Shown: positions 51,133 to 62,538, counted from the first letter of the stretch. The stretch: 64,000 bases of DNA from Calvatia gigantea (GCA_025093985.1 JACAAK010000009.1:248001-312000), one strand, 5' to 3'. The notes: generated by a model from the sequence alone, not told the origin. Numbers and translations: made by a program.

Positions 51133-51872
51133 ATGACCGACTCTGTGAATACCGTTGAAGTAGGTCCTTCATACTCCATGTGGTAGAATTTTTCATAAAC
51201 TTTGATTTTTACAAGCCTGGTGCGGTTTACAACATTTACTGCGACGGCCGATCAGCAAAGAATTACCCACCAAGTGACCGGGAGGGACCCGACACCCGTA
51301 TCAACTTCGACCACGGCTCGGCCAGCTTTTACGAGGAGGTACGTTTCGTAGAGCACCCATTTCTGTCTCCGCTCACCCACGTTTAGTGGATCTATGAACT
51401 CTTCGAGGAAGGACTCCGGCTTCGCAATGTTGGTACTCAATTTTGGGCTTGTGCTCGTAATGGTGAAGTCGTAAGTGTGGTTCCCATTTGATTCACTGTC
51501 CGAGATCATAGGAATTGAGAAAACCGTCATTAATGTAGGTTGGGTCCCCTGAGTTTGACCCAAAGTCCTGCAAGTGGTATATAGAGCGCGCTGGTGGTAA
51601 CGTTCTCAAGGTTCTTACTTCTTTTAATAAATGGCCAAACCTTTGACAACCCTATTCTTAGATCAAACTCCCCAATGAAGACTGTGTCTGGACTGTCAAG
51701 GAATCGGATTCTGACCATGGATACCCAAGAACTGTGAGTTTCCTTCACACAGCTGATTCATTAGGATTCTAAATACTGTCTGTGGCATTTGTAGCTTTTT
51801 CTTGAGCCCGCCAATGGGTCCTCCTCCCAGCTCTTCACTTTCATGCGAGCGGTTGGTCGCGGCAGTAAGTAA
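51133..51872 (+). CDS. Small beta-trefoil-like protein T3 (151 aa)
   Basis: Six exons, all introns phase 0: 51,133-51,159, 51,216-51,338, 51,387-51,470, 51,539-51,610, 51,662-51,733 and 51,795-51,872 (456 nt). Protein MTDSVNTVE..., with AVYNIYCDGRSAKNYPP, WIYELFEEGLRLRNVGTQFW, WYIERAGG, CVWTVKESDSDHGYPRT and the ending SSQLFTFMRAVGRGSK. Same exon plan as T1/T2 but only partly similar in sequence; closest to T4. The FWACARNGEV segment is shared with T1. Predicted cytosolic, beta-trefoil-like by pattern; no function can be assigned. Intact and with a good TATA box. Confidence 0.72.
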
Positions 51873-51879
51873 GGAATAG

Positions 51880-53025
51880 GTAGATAAGCTATACAATTGT
51901 ACTTCAATGAAAGCGTTTGAAATAAAGTCTTCTCCTTTGAAACACACGAGCCGCGAGCTGACTTGATGTACTTTGTAACACCCCGATTTTTTCCGCATAG
52001 CAATCCAGTCGGCGATTATGTCATCCCTCCAGGTGGGCGGTCGCCAGATGACCGAGGATAGACAGGCCAAGTTTCCTTGCGCAAGCCTAATATGGGGTTG
52101 GGACTCCATGGGAACGCAACAGCGACGATAGTGTATCATTGGGTCCAAGTCCGACCACAAATAATAGTCGTTAAGTTGTCACTTCCAATCGGAGTCTTAG
52201 GATTTCATTGATGGCCATCCCGTCCGCCACGCTAAAGCACTAGGCAAGCTGCTCTCTGCGGATGCGAGGCTCCAGTATTTCCTGTACGCAACACCCTATT
52301 CCACTTGAGCTTCATATCCCTACACACACTTCATCGGGTTGCCCAGTTTCAAAGGTTTATTCTGCATCCTCCATGATATTCACTTGGCTGATAGATATGA
52401 TTGTACCGTAATCATCTGGCTGAGAGGTAGAATGAAAAGTGAGAACAAGTAAATTTCAAGCTCGTCTGGTTTTCCTGACTTCGCTCCCTCCTCGCTCCCA
52501 CTCAACACCAATCATCTTTCCAACTTGTCACCTAGGTGCGCACGTTGGTTGGTGACCAAATAGCCAGTGTGAAATGAAGGGTCGATGTACGTAATTCCTC
52601 TTGCTAAGGTTCTTCGGATCGTTGCATGGAACATCTATCAATGACCTTGTATTATATCATACGGTGGCCGTAATATTGAGTTCTATTTCGTACCCTGTGG
52701 CACCCACCCACGCATGTAGTGAAAGGATAAATGCACCATCACATGCACACACATCTCAGTTTTCAAACCTGCGGGGTTACCACATTCTTTACTTATCTAT
52801 ATGTTTCAAAAACCAGCAAAAATAAATCAGCGCCATGGACCCGAGAAGCCCCGCCACATCTCGGGTCGCTTGGCGTACTTTTGCGCTTGGAGGTACCAGT
52901 TGTGCAGCATATGTCACGCATTTGCCTGGTGCCTAGGTTGAGTGTGAACAAGCAGGATGAGGAGCATTATAAGAGTTGCGCCCCAGTGAGTGGATTGGAC
53001 TCGGGATCCAGCTATAAACCATACA
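51880..53025. other. No recognised gene between T3 and T4
   Basis: Frames on the minus strand (51,696-52,160) and plus strand (52,601-53,033) lack motifs. They probably reflect decayed duplicated DNA. Confidence 0.4.
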
Positions 53026-53430
53026 ATGTTTAATGGTTCGAAGCGTGGGTTAAAACGTGGATCCTAACGCCTCCGCGCTGCACTCCCGATCTTCAACTCA
53101 CCCCTTTCCCTTATAGATATTAATCGCGTAGGGCAAAACGAGCCGTGGCAAGCGGAATGGAAGCATCTAACTGCAAGGACTACAATGGATGTAGCGGAAG
53201 GTACTCTGCTCGGCTGCCTCGCCCCATTAATTAGGGTGCAGAGCGGAGAACTCACACTGGACTTCCCTGTGAAACACGTAAGTCGTTAATCTAGAGAGAA
53301 TCTTGGACGACAATAGTACTACTCGTTCTGGTTTCCTTGAAAATCGGGGAACTCAACCGCTTATATAGGGTCGACTTTGCCTGCCTTTTGTTTCCAATCT
53401 CTCAACTACTCTTTTGCATATCTCAACTCA

Positions 53431-54186
53431 ATGGCCGACGGTATCCCCGAAGTAGGCCTTTCATATTTTGCGTGGGGGGATTGTTCATGACACATTGTTT
53501 TGCAAGCCTCTTGTGCGTTACAACATGTTCTGCGAGGGCCTGTTTGCAACGAATTACAGTCCTGATGATGGAGGATGGAAAACCACTCCTATCAATTTTG
53601 AAAGTGAACCGGCCGGCGTTTATGGAGAGGTACGTCTTGCGAAGCATTCATCTCTTGACTCGGTGTGTGGTGCCTCTGCTCATCTGCATTTAGTGGGTCG
53701 TCGAGCGCTTTCAGGACGGACTCTTCCGGGTTCGCAGCGGTGGCACTTACTTTTTCGCTGCTTCTCATTTCCGTGAAGTCGTGAGTATAGTGTCTATTTT
53801 TTAACCTCTGTCTGAGATCATGGGAGCTGAAGAAACCGTCATTCATGTAGGTTGGGTCCCCCGAGTTTGATCCGAGGATAGCCATGTGGTCCATAGAGCC
53901 CGCCGGTGATGGCAACGTCAAGGTTCTTACTTCCGAAAATAATGAATATGATGACACAATTTATGACAACCTCGTTCTTAGATCAAGGTCTCCAGTCACG
54001 ACCTTGTTTGGACCGTCAAGGAATCGGATTCTGAGCACGGATACGCAAGAACTGTGGGTTTCTTTTACTCAATTAATTCGTCGAAATCCTGACTAATATC
54101 TTGTATAGCTTTTCCTTGAGCCCGCCAATGGTTCTCCCTCCCAGCTCTTCTCTTTCAAACGAGCGATTCCTCACAACAGTGATTAA
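53431..54186 (+). CDS. Small beta-trefoil-like protein T4 (150 aa)
   Basis: Six exons with phase-0 introns: 53,431-53,451, 53,507-53,629, 53,694-53,780, 53,851-53,922, 53,982-54,053 and 54,109-54,186 (453 nt). Protein MADGIPEPLVRYNMFCEG..., WVVERFQDGLFRVRSGG, MWSIEPAGDGNVKIKV, LVWTVKESDSEHGYART and the ending SQLFSFKRAIPHNSD. Tandem duplicate of T3, including the upstream block and TATA box. The third exon has drifted most (TYFFAASHFREV in place of QFWACARNGEV), which would alter one trefoil lobe. Intact. Confidence 0.72.
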
Positions 54187-54658
54187 ATAGATAGGCGCCT
54201 AACCTATACAAATGTGCTACAATGAAGCTGTATGGAATAAAGCTGTCTTTCTCGAAACATTGGACCGAATACGCTCAGTGCTTCTTCCGTATAACAATCA
54301 AGTCAGACACCCCCTTCCCTACCCCCTGATCGTGTCCAGCTTCCATACATTGAGGTGCAGACAGATGGGGAACAAGCTGCACTTCATCAGAGCGCACATA
54401 GGGCACCAAACCCGTGTGGTAGAGTTTAACCTCAAATACACCCGCTGTGGGAATCTATTCCTTTTGCTGACGGATCGAAATTGAAGTGCTCATTTACCCC
54501 ACGTAGCCTGTTCAACAGGGTACCGTTCCATGTGTAAATGCTTCCGATACGGGACTCACCGTTACTCATTAGATTCAAGAATTCCCCCGAGGAACCGGCT
54601 GGGGTGCGCTGATTTCCTTCCTGTGTCAGGTTCAAACCGGTTTTGACTGTTACAGAGC

Positions 54659-56105
54659 TCCCAAATGCTAAGATTGGCCGCTACCTCCGTGCATTTGCGT
54701 CCTGGCATAGTGTAGATATCAACGATGACAGCCCGAACATTTCTTACAATACCTGTGTTGAGCTGATTAAGATACGTCTCGATCCAACGGTAAGCAGACT
54801 GGATGGTCTTTGAACACTAAGTCGTCCAGATTGAAGACGGTGCCAAACGGGTGTCGTGGAACGTGCAGGTAGACCCTTATTGTAGCCGTGGCCAAGTATC
54901 ATGGCTGATGTTGTTCCCATAGCACTTCGATGTTGTCGTCGTCGCGACTAGACGTTACAATGCCCCAAACATTCCTCAACTTCAAGGCTTGGGAAAGTGG
55001 GGTGAGATGTTCCCCGATGACATTTCGCCCTCGAGACAGTATCGCCACCCACAAGGTTTGCCAGAAAAACTGCCTTGATAGCTGGGGCCGCCGCAAGTTT
55101 TTCCAGCCTCTTCTATGCGTCGGACGCTGAGTGGTATGAAGATCAGTGGGGTAGAAATTGCACGCGAAGCCAACCCGTATGCTGCCAGGATTTATCAGTC
55201 CACCAGAGGAAGTGCCTATCTTGCATCATCTAGAGGCTATATCATACTCAAAGGATCCTTCTGTAGCTCGCGAAAAATACACGAAATCCTTTCGTGGACC
55301 ACGAGGTTCAGGTTCACTAACCCTCATCTTCTAGGACCCAACCGAGAACGACCGACGACCGCAGATTTTATTCGCCGCCTCTTCGCCAACGTTTCACCTA
55401 TCCAAGAAATCAAGCGCTTCCATTTTCCTGGTTCTAGCATCCAGAACAGTGGAGTCGAGTTAATAAGCGGGACAATTCTCTACGGCATCGACGGCATTCT
55501 CTTCGCAACGGGATACCTCTGTACATATCCATTCCTCCCAAATCACCGCAATCCTGCTCTAGGCGGCGAAGAAGAGGTACCTCCGCAGGCGCTCAAGCCT
55601 ATCGTTATGGACAGTAGCCATATTCGGTCGCTTCACCTTGACGTGTTCGATATTGAGAATCCGACGCTTGCATTCATTAACGGTACGTCATTATGCCTTC
55701 CCAGCTTGAGGGCACAGGTGTCGACATCTGTCGGTTGGAATGTAGCTACTTTTGGCGTGCATACGTTCACCTACGCCGAGTTCACATCCTTGGCGATTTC
55801 AAAGGTTTGGTCTGGACATGCACGTCTCCCTGCTCGTGAGCAATTATAGCAGTTGTACCACGAACGGGTCAAGAAAGTCTGGTATGGGAAACACTTCCAG
55901 TTCCTCGGGAACGAAGGAAGAAGATGTGGGTGCTCTGTCTTCTCGTGGCATGGAAAATCCTGTTGAACTGATGATCCGTCGTCTGGATAGACGCTTTGAT
56001 GTTCTTTCGGGGTTGGTTAAACGCCGCAGCTGTCGAGTATGGTAGTCGCCAGATTGACGGATTGCCCGATGAGTATGTCATCTTCTATGGTACGATCTCA
56101 TATCC
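54659..56105 (+). pseudogene. Flavin-containing monooxygenase, truncated and mutated
   Basis: Blocks of a fungal FMO-like protein are in order: IGRYLRAFASWHS near 54,680; HFDVVVVATRRYNAPNIPQL near 54,920; ISGVEIAREANPYAARIY at about 55,140; TILYGIDGILFATGYLCTYPFLP near 55,470-55,540; GTSLCLPSL...STSVGWN and HARLPAREQL up to 55,846; then after a TAG at 55,847-55,849 the frame continues QLYHERVKKVWYGKHFQFLG; a later block FFRGWLNAAAVEYGSRQIDGLPDEY near 56,000-56,070. The N-terminal FAD-binding GxGxxG is missing and the second dinucleotide motif (GAAA) is damaged. FMOs oxygenate N or S atoms with NADPH and O2; this copy should be inactive. Confidence 0.72.
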
Positions 56106-56109
56106 AATT

Positions 56110-56950
56110 ACGGATTCAATATCACAGGACCCAGCAAATCGGCTCTGTGTGGACGCGTGCAAGGTTTGGAGATGCTTGACCTTGACTTCGACCTAACTTC
56201 ATTATTCCCGGCATGGAAGTTCGCTGCGTTCATGATGTTGTGGGTGAGAAGGGAATCGACGAAGCACACATGTAGGATGTTGTGTTTGCGGATGATTGGT
56301 AGATGTACGGAACCGGGACATTGCATAGCCAGCTGTTGTTGCTTTCCAGGAAAAAGTGGGTGTTAGTTTCACTGGTTGGCCAGGGCACCAATTATCAGGT
56401 GCGCTGCGAAACTTTAACTTGCTCTGCATCTCAAGTGGCGGGCGGAATTGGAAGTGGGGGACAGAATGGACCTTCTTCTCTCTACGCGGAGCCAGATAAT
56501 CATTTCTAGACATCCACAAAATGCAAAATAGAAATCAGGAACGGCTTGTAAGAACGCCCGTTCCGCTGTTGACGTTGGTAACCCTGGGTGCCACTTTAGG
56601 CAAGCAACCAAGCGGCTGCGATGGACCAGTCACCAGGTATGGCGAACTTCATAAGACCCTGTTACCAGGACACTTTATATTTACTTCTTCGCGACGTTTC
56701 GCATTTCCATCCAACCTACTTACTAGATAAGTGTGAAATTCAAGAGATTATGCAATTTCTCGCCTATGAACATTCATTGAGTATGGATTGGTGGAGCAAT
56801 ACGCGTTTGTTTCTATATATCACAACGGGCGTCTTCAAGACATTGGCAGTACTTATAATATCCAGCAAACGGAGTAATCAACGACAACATACCAAATTCT
56901 GAGCCGGATTGTTGTGTCACAGAGTAATACAATATAGATATACAATACTT
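56110..56950. other. No recognised gene
   Basis: Short overlapping frames on both strands, no motif. It is flanked by the FMO pseudogene and T5. Confidence 0.4.
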
Positions 56951-56953
56951 CAG

Positions 56954-57687
56954 TCAAGCCCACATAGAAAAGCGTTGAGCATCAGATCCGTCGGCGGGGT
57001 CGAGGAAAGGCTGATTTCCGGAGACGGTTTTTTAGCAGCTGTGCAAATTCAAAAGGATGAGGGGGGATTTACCATCTTGGGGGACCAGGGATCCTCGGAC
57101 CTGACAGTCCAGAGACTGTCTGCGTTCGGGATCTTGATCTGAAGCAGTATTGTCAGAGTTTGCTAAATTCCCAGCAGAACAAAACAAACATTGAATGCGC
57201 CTTCGCCAGCAAAGTTGATGTACCACTTGCATTTCTCTTGGCTGAATGCAGCACTTGTAATCTATGACATCAACTATGAGTTATTTCGGCCCCGAAGGCC
57301 GAGCCAGGTGAATAGATCTGGTACTTACTACTTTATCACCTTCGGCACAGGCCCAGAAATCTGTGGCAATGTTGCGAATCGTGCACCCTTCGTCGAATCC
57401 ATCAATGGACCACTGGAAAAACGGATGAGGATAAGAGACGCGCATTGGGTCAAACAGTAGGCACTCGGTAAACGTACATGCTCAAAACGACCAGCAAAGT
57501 GATCATCAAAAACGATGGGAGCCCGGAAAGTACCAGGAGGGCCATAGACACTCTTTGCCCATTCAGCTCCACTGGTCATCCTCAATGGACTGGAGAGGGC
57601 CTTAAGGGAAAAATGGCTCTCATAAGTGGCATTATCACAGAGTGGTCCTGTTTAAAAACCTACTTGGAGAGAAGTTGCTTGAGCCAT
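56954..57687 (-). CDS. Small beta-trefoil-like protein T5 (141 aa), divergent copy
   Basis: Six exons with phase-0 introns: 57,664-57,687, 57,478-57,600, 57,329-57,412, 57,190-57,261, 57,073-57,138 and 56,954-57,010 (426 nt). Start MAQATSLQ, then EWAKSVYGPPGTFRAPIVFD, WSIDGFDEGCTIRNIATDFW, KWYINFAGEGAF, LWTVRSEDPWSP and the ending FLDPADGSDAQRFSMWA. All exon borders match T1-T4, so it is a true family member, although only about a third of residues look shared. The last exon is short (QRFSMWA in place of QLFSFERLAG). A GTATATC sequence about 70 bp upstream may be its TATA box. It appears intact. Confidence 0.68.
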
Positions 57688-57939
57688 TGTTGAAGTGATG
57701 TATGAGGATGATTGACCAGTGGGTTGGTGGTTCAACTCCAATGCCCAAAGCCTGATATACGTGGATATAACTCAGGATATTAAATTTTTGCAACTCCCCG
57801 AGTAGCAGATAACCGGATCCTTGGTTCTGTTCGCCCGCACTGCGAGTCAGCTGTCATCATGTATTAGTCGCACAAACTTAATTCAAACCTTCGAATGTTT
57901 GAGATGTACGTAAACGGGGTCGAGTGCACTGCTGTTCAA

Positions 57940-58574
57940 TACAGTCGAAGCTCTTATAACTGATAGCTCACAAAACCGATAATCCGTCCTATTCGATAGC
58001 TGACACCTGTGACCAAGTTGGTTAGCAGGGATTTGGACCCCATATCTGATAGATCTGTCCCATCTTATAAGTGATAGGTCATTCGACCCAAAACTGATAG
58101 TGTCATTCCAGCGCTAACTATTATACCTGAGCCCAGGGAACCGAAAACCAGATTCAGATATGACGATTTTCGTTCCATTGTTGAGGGCATGCAAAATATG
58201 ATAATTAATAAAAATTCTCTTCCCGGAAGGCTGATGTATTGCCTGTGACGTGCAGTGATGCTCAGCCACTGCGCCCGCAAATCCCCATTGACTCCCTCCC
58301 CGACACAAGTACCAGTGTTGATCCAGCCATACAAGCTGAAAAGGATCTTGGGTCCAGTCTTGATCTTCTCGAGCCAACAGGCATTTTGCAAAAGGTCAAT
58401 CACATGAGTCTCGAGATACTTCTCAATCCTGAGGATAAAGATCACGTCGGCAAGATGGCCACTGATCAAGATATCTTCGATGCTGTCGTGGAGGTACAAA
58501 ACGCAACCGCAGCAATGAATAGCAAAATCACTGCACCCACAGCTGAACCTGATGAATCCCCCCACCTGCCGTGA
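57940..58574 (+). mobile_element. Remnant of a pogo/Fot1-type DNA transposon
   Basis: At 57,940 TA is followed by CAGTCGAAGCTCTTATAAC, a pogo-like terminal sequence with its TA target. About 300 bp further, the plus frame 58,239-58,574 encodes what looks like the tail of a pogo-type transposase (TGILQKVNHMSLEILLNPED, DQDIFDAVVEVQNA, stop at 58,574). The DNA-binding and DDE catalytic regions are gone and no right terminal repeat is visible. An internally deleted, dead copy. Confidence 0.6.
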
Positions 58575-58599
58575 TTTCGTCCAAGCACAAATGGTTATC

Positions 58600-59020
58600 A
58601 GCCGATTTCTCACGGACGAGGCCGTTCTCCTTATTCCCTGGCAAACTTCCCCATGCGATGTGGTCTATTATCTAACGCGCCAATGAGCCCCCAGGCTTCA
58701 AAAGGATGGTTGGGACGTCCATTGCGTCACTATTCCGGACCGAGCTACCAGAATGAGCGTGTAATTTTAACAGGGCCGAATCTTGCTCAGAATGACGTTG
58801 GGTGTGATAAGGTCCTTGAACACAAGTCGGTATCTCCAAAACCAATGCCAGGAGACCAGCTTCTGTAAATTGTTCCCCACCAAGCACCCGTCCGAAATAT
58901 TCAGTATACTACGGACGAAAAGAAAACGGAATGGTTATTCAGTCCTAGACCCTCCAGTCAATACTCGTACACTCGAATTTCTTCTTTCCTCAACTATCCA
59001 AAACCACCCCTCCCTCTTCG
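58600..59020. other. No recognised gene
   Basis: Short frames only. It lies between the transposon remnant and the 3' end of the TPR gene. Confidence 0.4.
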
Positions 59021-59025
59021 GAACC

Positions 59026-60716
59026 TCAAACTAATTTGACTATATATCTATCCCAGGACGGATAACTCATCCCCTCCCCTTTCATCTTCTCAATCTCCTT
59101 CGCTCTCTCACTCTTGGCTTTCCCCTTTCCCTTCCCGTTCCCCTTCACATCCTTCCCTCCGCTTTTGCCTTCTTTCTCAGCTTTCAAAGCCCGTTCCCGT
59201 TCCAACCAATGCGCGCACCCTACACTATGCTCGCACTCGAACCCAGCTGTGGTCAAGAGACTTTCTGCACTCAGTGGAGGCGGAAATGGGGTGTTTGACG
59301 AAGGCAGCAAAACGATTTTGAGTCTTCGACTGTCATTTCGTACGCGGGGGAACGGCGGGTCTTTTGGTTTCTTGGGTTTTAGAACACCAAGGCGATCGAA
59401 TAGGTCTTGATCGGATGAATCGGTCTTGGTAATTTTATAACTAGAGGATTTTTTTGAATCCTTTGACGAAGAAGAAGTTGCTGGAGCTGATGATGAAGCA
59501 GAGGGAGATGGGGGTGTTGGGGGAACGGATGGTGCCGGCGTCAGCGTTGGCGTTGGTATCGCTGGTATCAGTTGTAAAAGTTCGTTTATCGCTTCCATGT
59601 TGTGTGGTTGGAGTTTGAGGACTGCACGAAAATCTTTTTTTTTTTCTTTCAGTCAGTGCTCATGATGGTCGGGCGGACAGGGAAGGCATGCCTTTGATGG
59701 CCTCGTTTATCCTTCCTTGCATCCTTCTTGCGCGAGCCCTCCGGTATAGGCCTTTGCTACTGTGATGTTGGGTGAGCGCTTTTGTACACGCCGTTTCCGC
59801 TTCAATCCAACTAAAAAAAAAGAGAGATAAGCGCCTCCATCAGGTAACAAGGAAAAGGGTCGGAAACCTACTTGTTTAGCTTTAAGTGAGCAGCAGCCAA
59901 ATTGAGTTGATAATGTGGCAACTCGGGCTCGATCTGGAATGCATTTTCGTAGTGTTTAACCGCAATTTGGAAATCGCCTTTACGAAAGGCTGTATTGCCC
60001 TTTTTGCACGCATGTTAGACGCCTATCACGGGGGTATCGGGAATTGGGCAGACCTTTTCTTTTTCTTTTTCAGCACGAAGATACCTCCACTCCATCATCT
60101 CTCCGATTGACATATCCGACTCTTTGAGTTTAACGCCACCCATTTCCTGGTCCTGGCTTGCCTCCATGCCTCCGAAATCTAGATCAATCTCCCATATATC
60201 CTCCTCTTCTTCCGTTTCCCAACCGTACACTCCACTTCCTCTCCCATCCCACTCTCTTTGTTTCCCAAGCCGAACGCCACTCTCCTCCTCGTCCTCTCTC
60301 ACTGTCCGTTCACACACCTCGCCGAGGTGATCAGTCGAGCATCCACACTCACACCACTTCGTCGTAAGTTTTTCTCTCAAAACTAGGCCATAACCACGAA
60401 CATCAAACTCGCGTGCGACGCGCCAGAGGGTCTGTGAGGCTTTCTCATAACCATATCGAACCTTCTCACGCCAATTACTTGAATCATCCCATTCGGGATG
60501 AGCTGGCATATCGTTGATACGGCCGTATTTGAGCTCACAGGCGTCTTCGAGCGCATCTTGACCTTCTTGTAGTGATCCCAGATGGGGTGGTTTTGTGAGA
60601 GCGGGGAGAGGCGTGGCTTCTAGTGTGTCGAGGTGTGTCTTCAGAGCAGGATAATATGGGAGTAATCGAAGAGAATGGAGTCCCCTCTTCGGGCAGATGG
60701 GAACATTGTTTGACAT
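59026..60716 (-). CDS. TPR-repeat protein, 501 aa
   Basis: Four exons: 60,054-60,716, 59,872-59,999, 59,692-59,810 and 59,026-59,621 (1,506 nt). The third intron has a GC donor (GCATGC). The N-terminal half is acidic and has CECGC near residues 129-133. Residues about 222-280 form TPR helices (GNTAFRKGDFQIAVKHYENA, then HYQLNLAAAHLKL and WIEAETACTKAL, SSKGLYRRARARR). The C-terminal half is Pro/Ser-rich, then a Lys-rich helix and the end SYPSWDRYIVKLV. TPRs bind protein partners, often chaperones. I do not know the exact orthologue. The start lies just after CTAAC...CAG, which looks like a 3' splice site, so a further 5' exon is possible. Confidence 0.7.
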
Positions 60717-60746
60717 AGCCTGATGTTAGGACGAGGTATAGAAGAT

Positions 60747-61310
60747 TCATGAATATGGGTGGAAAAAGCGGAGCAAATTATCACGCACAAATTGTCGTAG
60801 GGCAGTGTATGACCACAACACACTTTTCGTCGCAACTCTCTCTCCAGCTTCACGCAAATCCATGGCAATAAGCGCCCTGAAAAAATCCTTCACTTCATCG
60901 CAATTACAATTCCACGCAAGCCAACTTGGGCCTCCAAGGGAAAGACAGCGCATGACAAAGGTCGGGAGTTGGACAAGGGAAAGGGTATACAAGCGTGTGG
61001 AGAAGAGACGTGCGATGTCCTGTTCATATCGAATGAGCAGGATCTGGGCGATGGCGCGTTCAAGTTCGGATATCGCTGGTTCGAGTTGGGCGACTGCCGA
61101 CATGGCATGAGAGATGCTGCGGTCGATGAGAGGATTGAGCTTGTGGTGTCTGCGTGCGTGCGCATGGGTGAATCCACGTCCATGGCCGTGGCTGTGGCCG
61201 TTGCTATTGTTGGAGGGCGTATCCTTGACGGTATGTGTTGTACTTTGTCCCCCCTTTTTCAGAAGACCGGAGGCAGAGCGTTTCTTGACATGCGAGTACT
61301 TTGGCGCCAT
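60747..61310 (-). CDS. Unknown protein, 187 aa
   Basis: A single open frame from MAPKYSHVKKRSASG. A basic, Ser/His-rich N-terminus (GHSHGHGRGFTHAHARRHHK) is followed by a largely helical C-terminal domain with LEPAISELERAIAQIL and WNCNCDEVKDFFRALIAMD. No family recognised. It ends only 30 nt before the start of the TPR gene on the same strand, unusually close for a fungus. It could therefore be the 5' part of that gene, an overlapping unit, or a separate gene. Long antisense frames overlap it, so coding status is likely but not certain. Confidence 0.55.
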   Translation of the reverse strand: MAPKYSHVKKRSASGLLKKGGQSTTHTVKDTPSNNSNGHSHGHGRGFTHAHARRHHKLNPLIDRSISHAMSAVAQLEPAISELERAIAQILLIRYEQDIARLFSTRLYTLSLVQLPTFVMRCLSLGGPSWLAWNCNCDEVKDFFRALIAMDLREAGERVATKSVLWSYTALRQFVRDNLLRFFHPYS

Positions 61311-61319
61311 TCTGTGCCT

Positions 61320-61764
61320 TTGAGGCAGGAAGATGTGAATAAGTAGGAGCAGAAAATCTTGCCCACTTAGATGATGGACTAAGACAAGGCGTTCGCCAGA
61401 GTGAATCTTTCAGTGGTTAGTGGTCAGTGGTGCGGGCGCAGACAAAGGTTATCACAATTATCAGGACGGGTTCACAGCCCACGACGTATTGATCAATACC
61501 GTGGTAACCTAACATTTAATCTTATCCGGGCAACAATGTGACGAATATCCCCCAAATGTTCAGGCGAACTCCTTCATGATTGAATATTGAACGAAGGTGA
61601 CCAAAATCATTACCAGATAGCACTTAGCACTGACTGTCGGCGACTGGCACGTAGGTTCTCAGAGTCATACAGCCAACGAACTGTACTGGAGAATTTAAAA
61701 AGAGCACAAATTCTGTTTCATTCACTGTACACTGACACATTCCCGATACAATTTCGATTCACAG
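61320..61764. other. Intergenic between the 187-aa gene and T6
   Basis: No gene seen. Holds the promoter side of the 187-aa gene and the 3' flank of T6. Confidence 0.5.
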
Positions 61765-62471
61765 TCAGAAATCACCGACAAATTCAAACCTCCAAAGCTG
61801 TCCGGGTTCGCCCTTCAAGCCCACAACGATGACCTGTTTCATTTTTTTGCGTTAGAACGGGGATTGAGCAATTGATGTTTGACCTACAGGAGCCGCGCCT
61901 GGAACTGGGATGAAGGGGACAGTCCAGTAGTAATTCTCATTGGGGAACTGGATCTGGAAATACTCGACGTCAGAAAAACAAAACAAGGAAAAAACGAGAG
62001 CTCTTACATGGTATTCAGAATCACCCGCCTTAGTGATTTCCCACTTAGTCTCACGGCCAGGAGTAACAGACGGCTCCTGCGAACGGTCCTTCAGCAGTGA
62101 TTGACCACATTCAACAGATGTATATTTACATTGGGCGGATCAGCAAAGGCATGTCTTCTGCTTTTGATGTTAGTGATGGTGAAGTTTGTGCGTTCGGCGT
62201 CCATGTAGTCCAAGCGCCACTGCAAGTAACAATGTCCTCAGTTTCTGGGGACTGCGTATCAACGTGAATTTACCATATCACTCTTGTCCTGGTTATCTGG
62301 TTGGCCAGGTCCAACGAGAATCGCGCCATCATAATCACGAAGGTAGCGATCACCCCTTTGGGGATCGGTATTGAAGATTCTCCAGACCCCAGTCGTAATC
62401 TAAAGAATATTACAGCTCGTCAATCACGGAGTGGTTTTAGTGAGCAATAGAGGCGATGTTACCTCAGACAT
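61765..62471 (-). CDS. Small beta-trefoil-like protein T6 (146 aa)
   Basis: Six exons, all introns phase 0: 62,463-62,471 (MSE), 62,274-62,399, 62,130-62,219, 62,008-62,088, 61,888-61,953 and 61,765-61,833 (441 nt). Protein: TTGVWRIFNTDPQRGDRYL, MWRLDYMDAERTNFTITNI, TKWEITKAGDSEYHIQF, YYWTVPFIPVPGAAP and the ending GQLWRFEFVGDF. The G-x-W-x-I start, three W-x-I/V repeats and the Q-L-W-R-F end fit a ricin-B-like/I66 beta-trefoil. The three-codon first exon is the same design as in T7. TATA box TATAAAA (complement of 62,539-62,545) lies 68 bp upstream. It lies about 950 bp from POP5, in divergent orientation. Intact; function not assignable. Confidence 0.7.
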
Positions 62472-62538
62472 GTTTAGTATTCACAGTTGATTGTTAGCTT
62501 TGACGAGCTGAGGAGAGACTGACAGCAAAAGAGGGCTC

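Noticed and set aside
58065..58613. 182-aa minus-strand hydrophobic frame
   Set aside because: It is antisense to the transposase-tail-like frame on the plus strand and shows no domain pattern.
59114..59410. Plus-strand 98-aa frame rich in F/P
   Set aside because: Antisense shadow of the Lys/Pro-rich C-terminus of the TPR gene.
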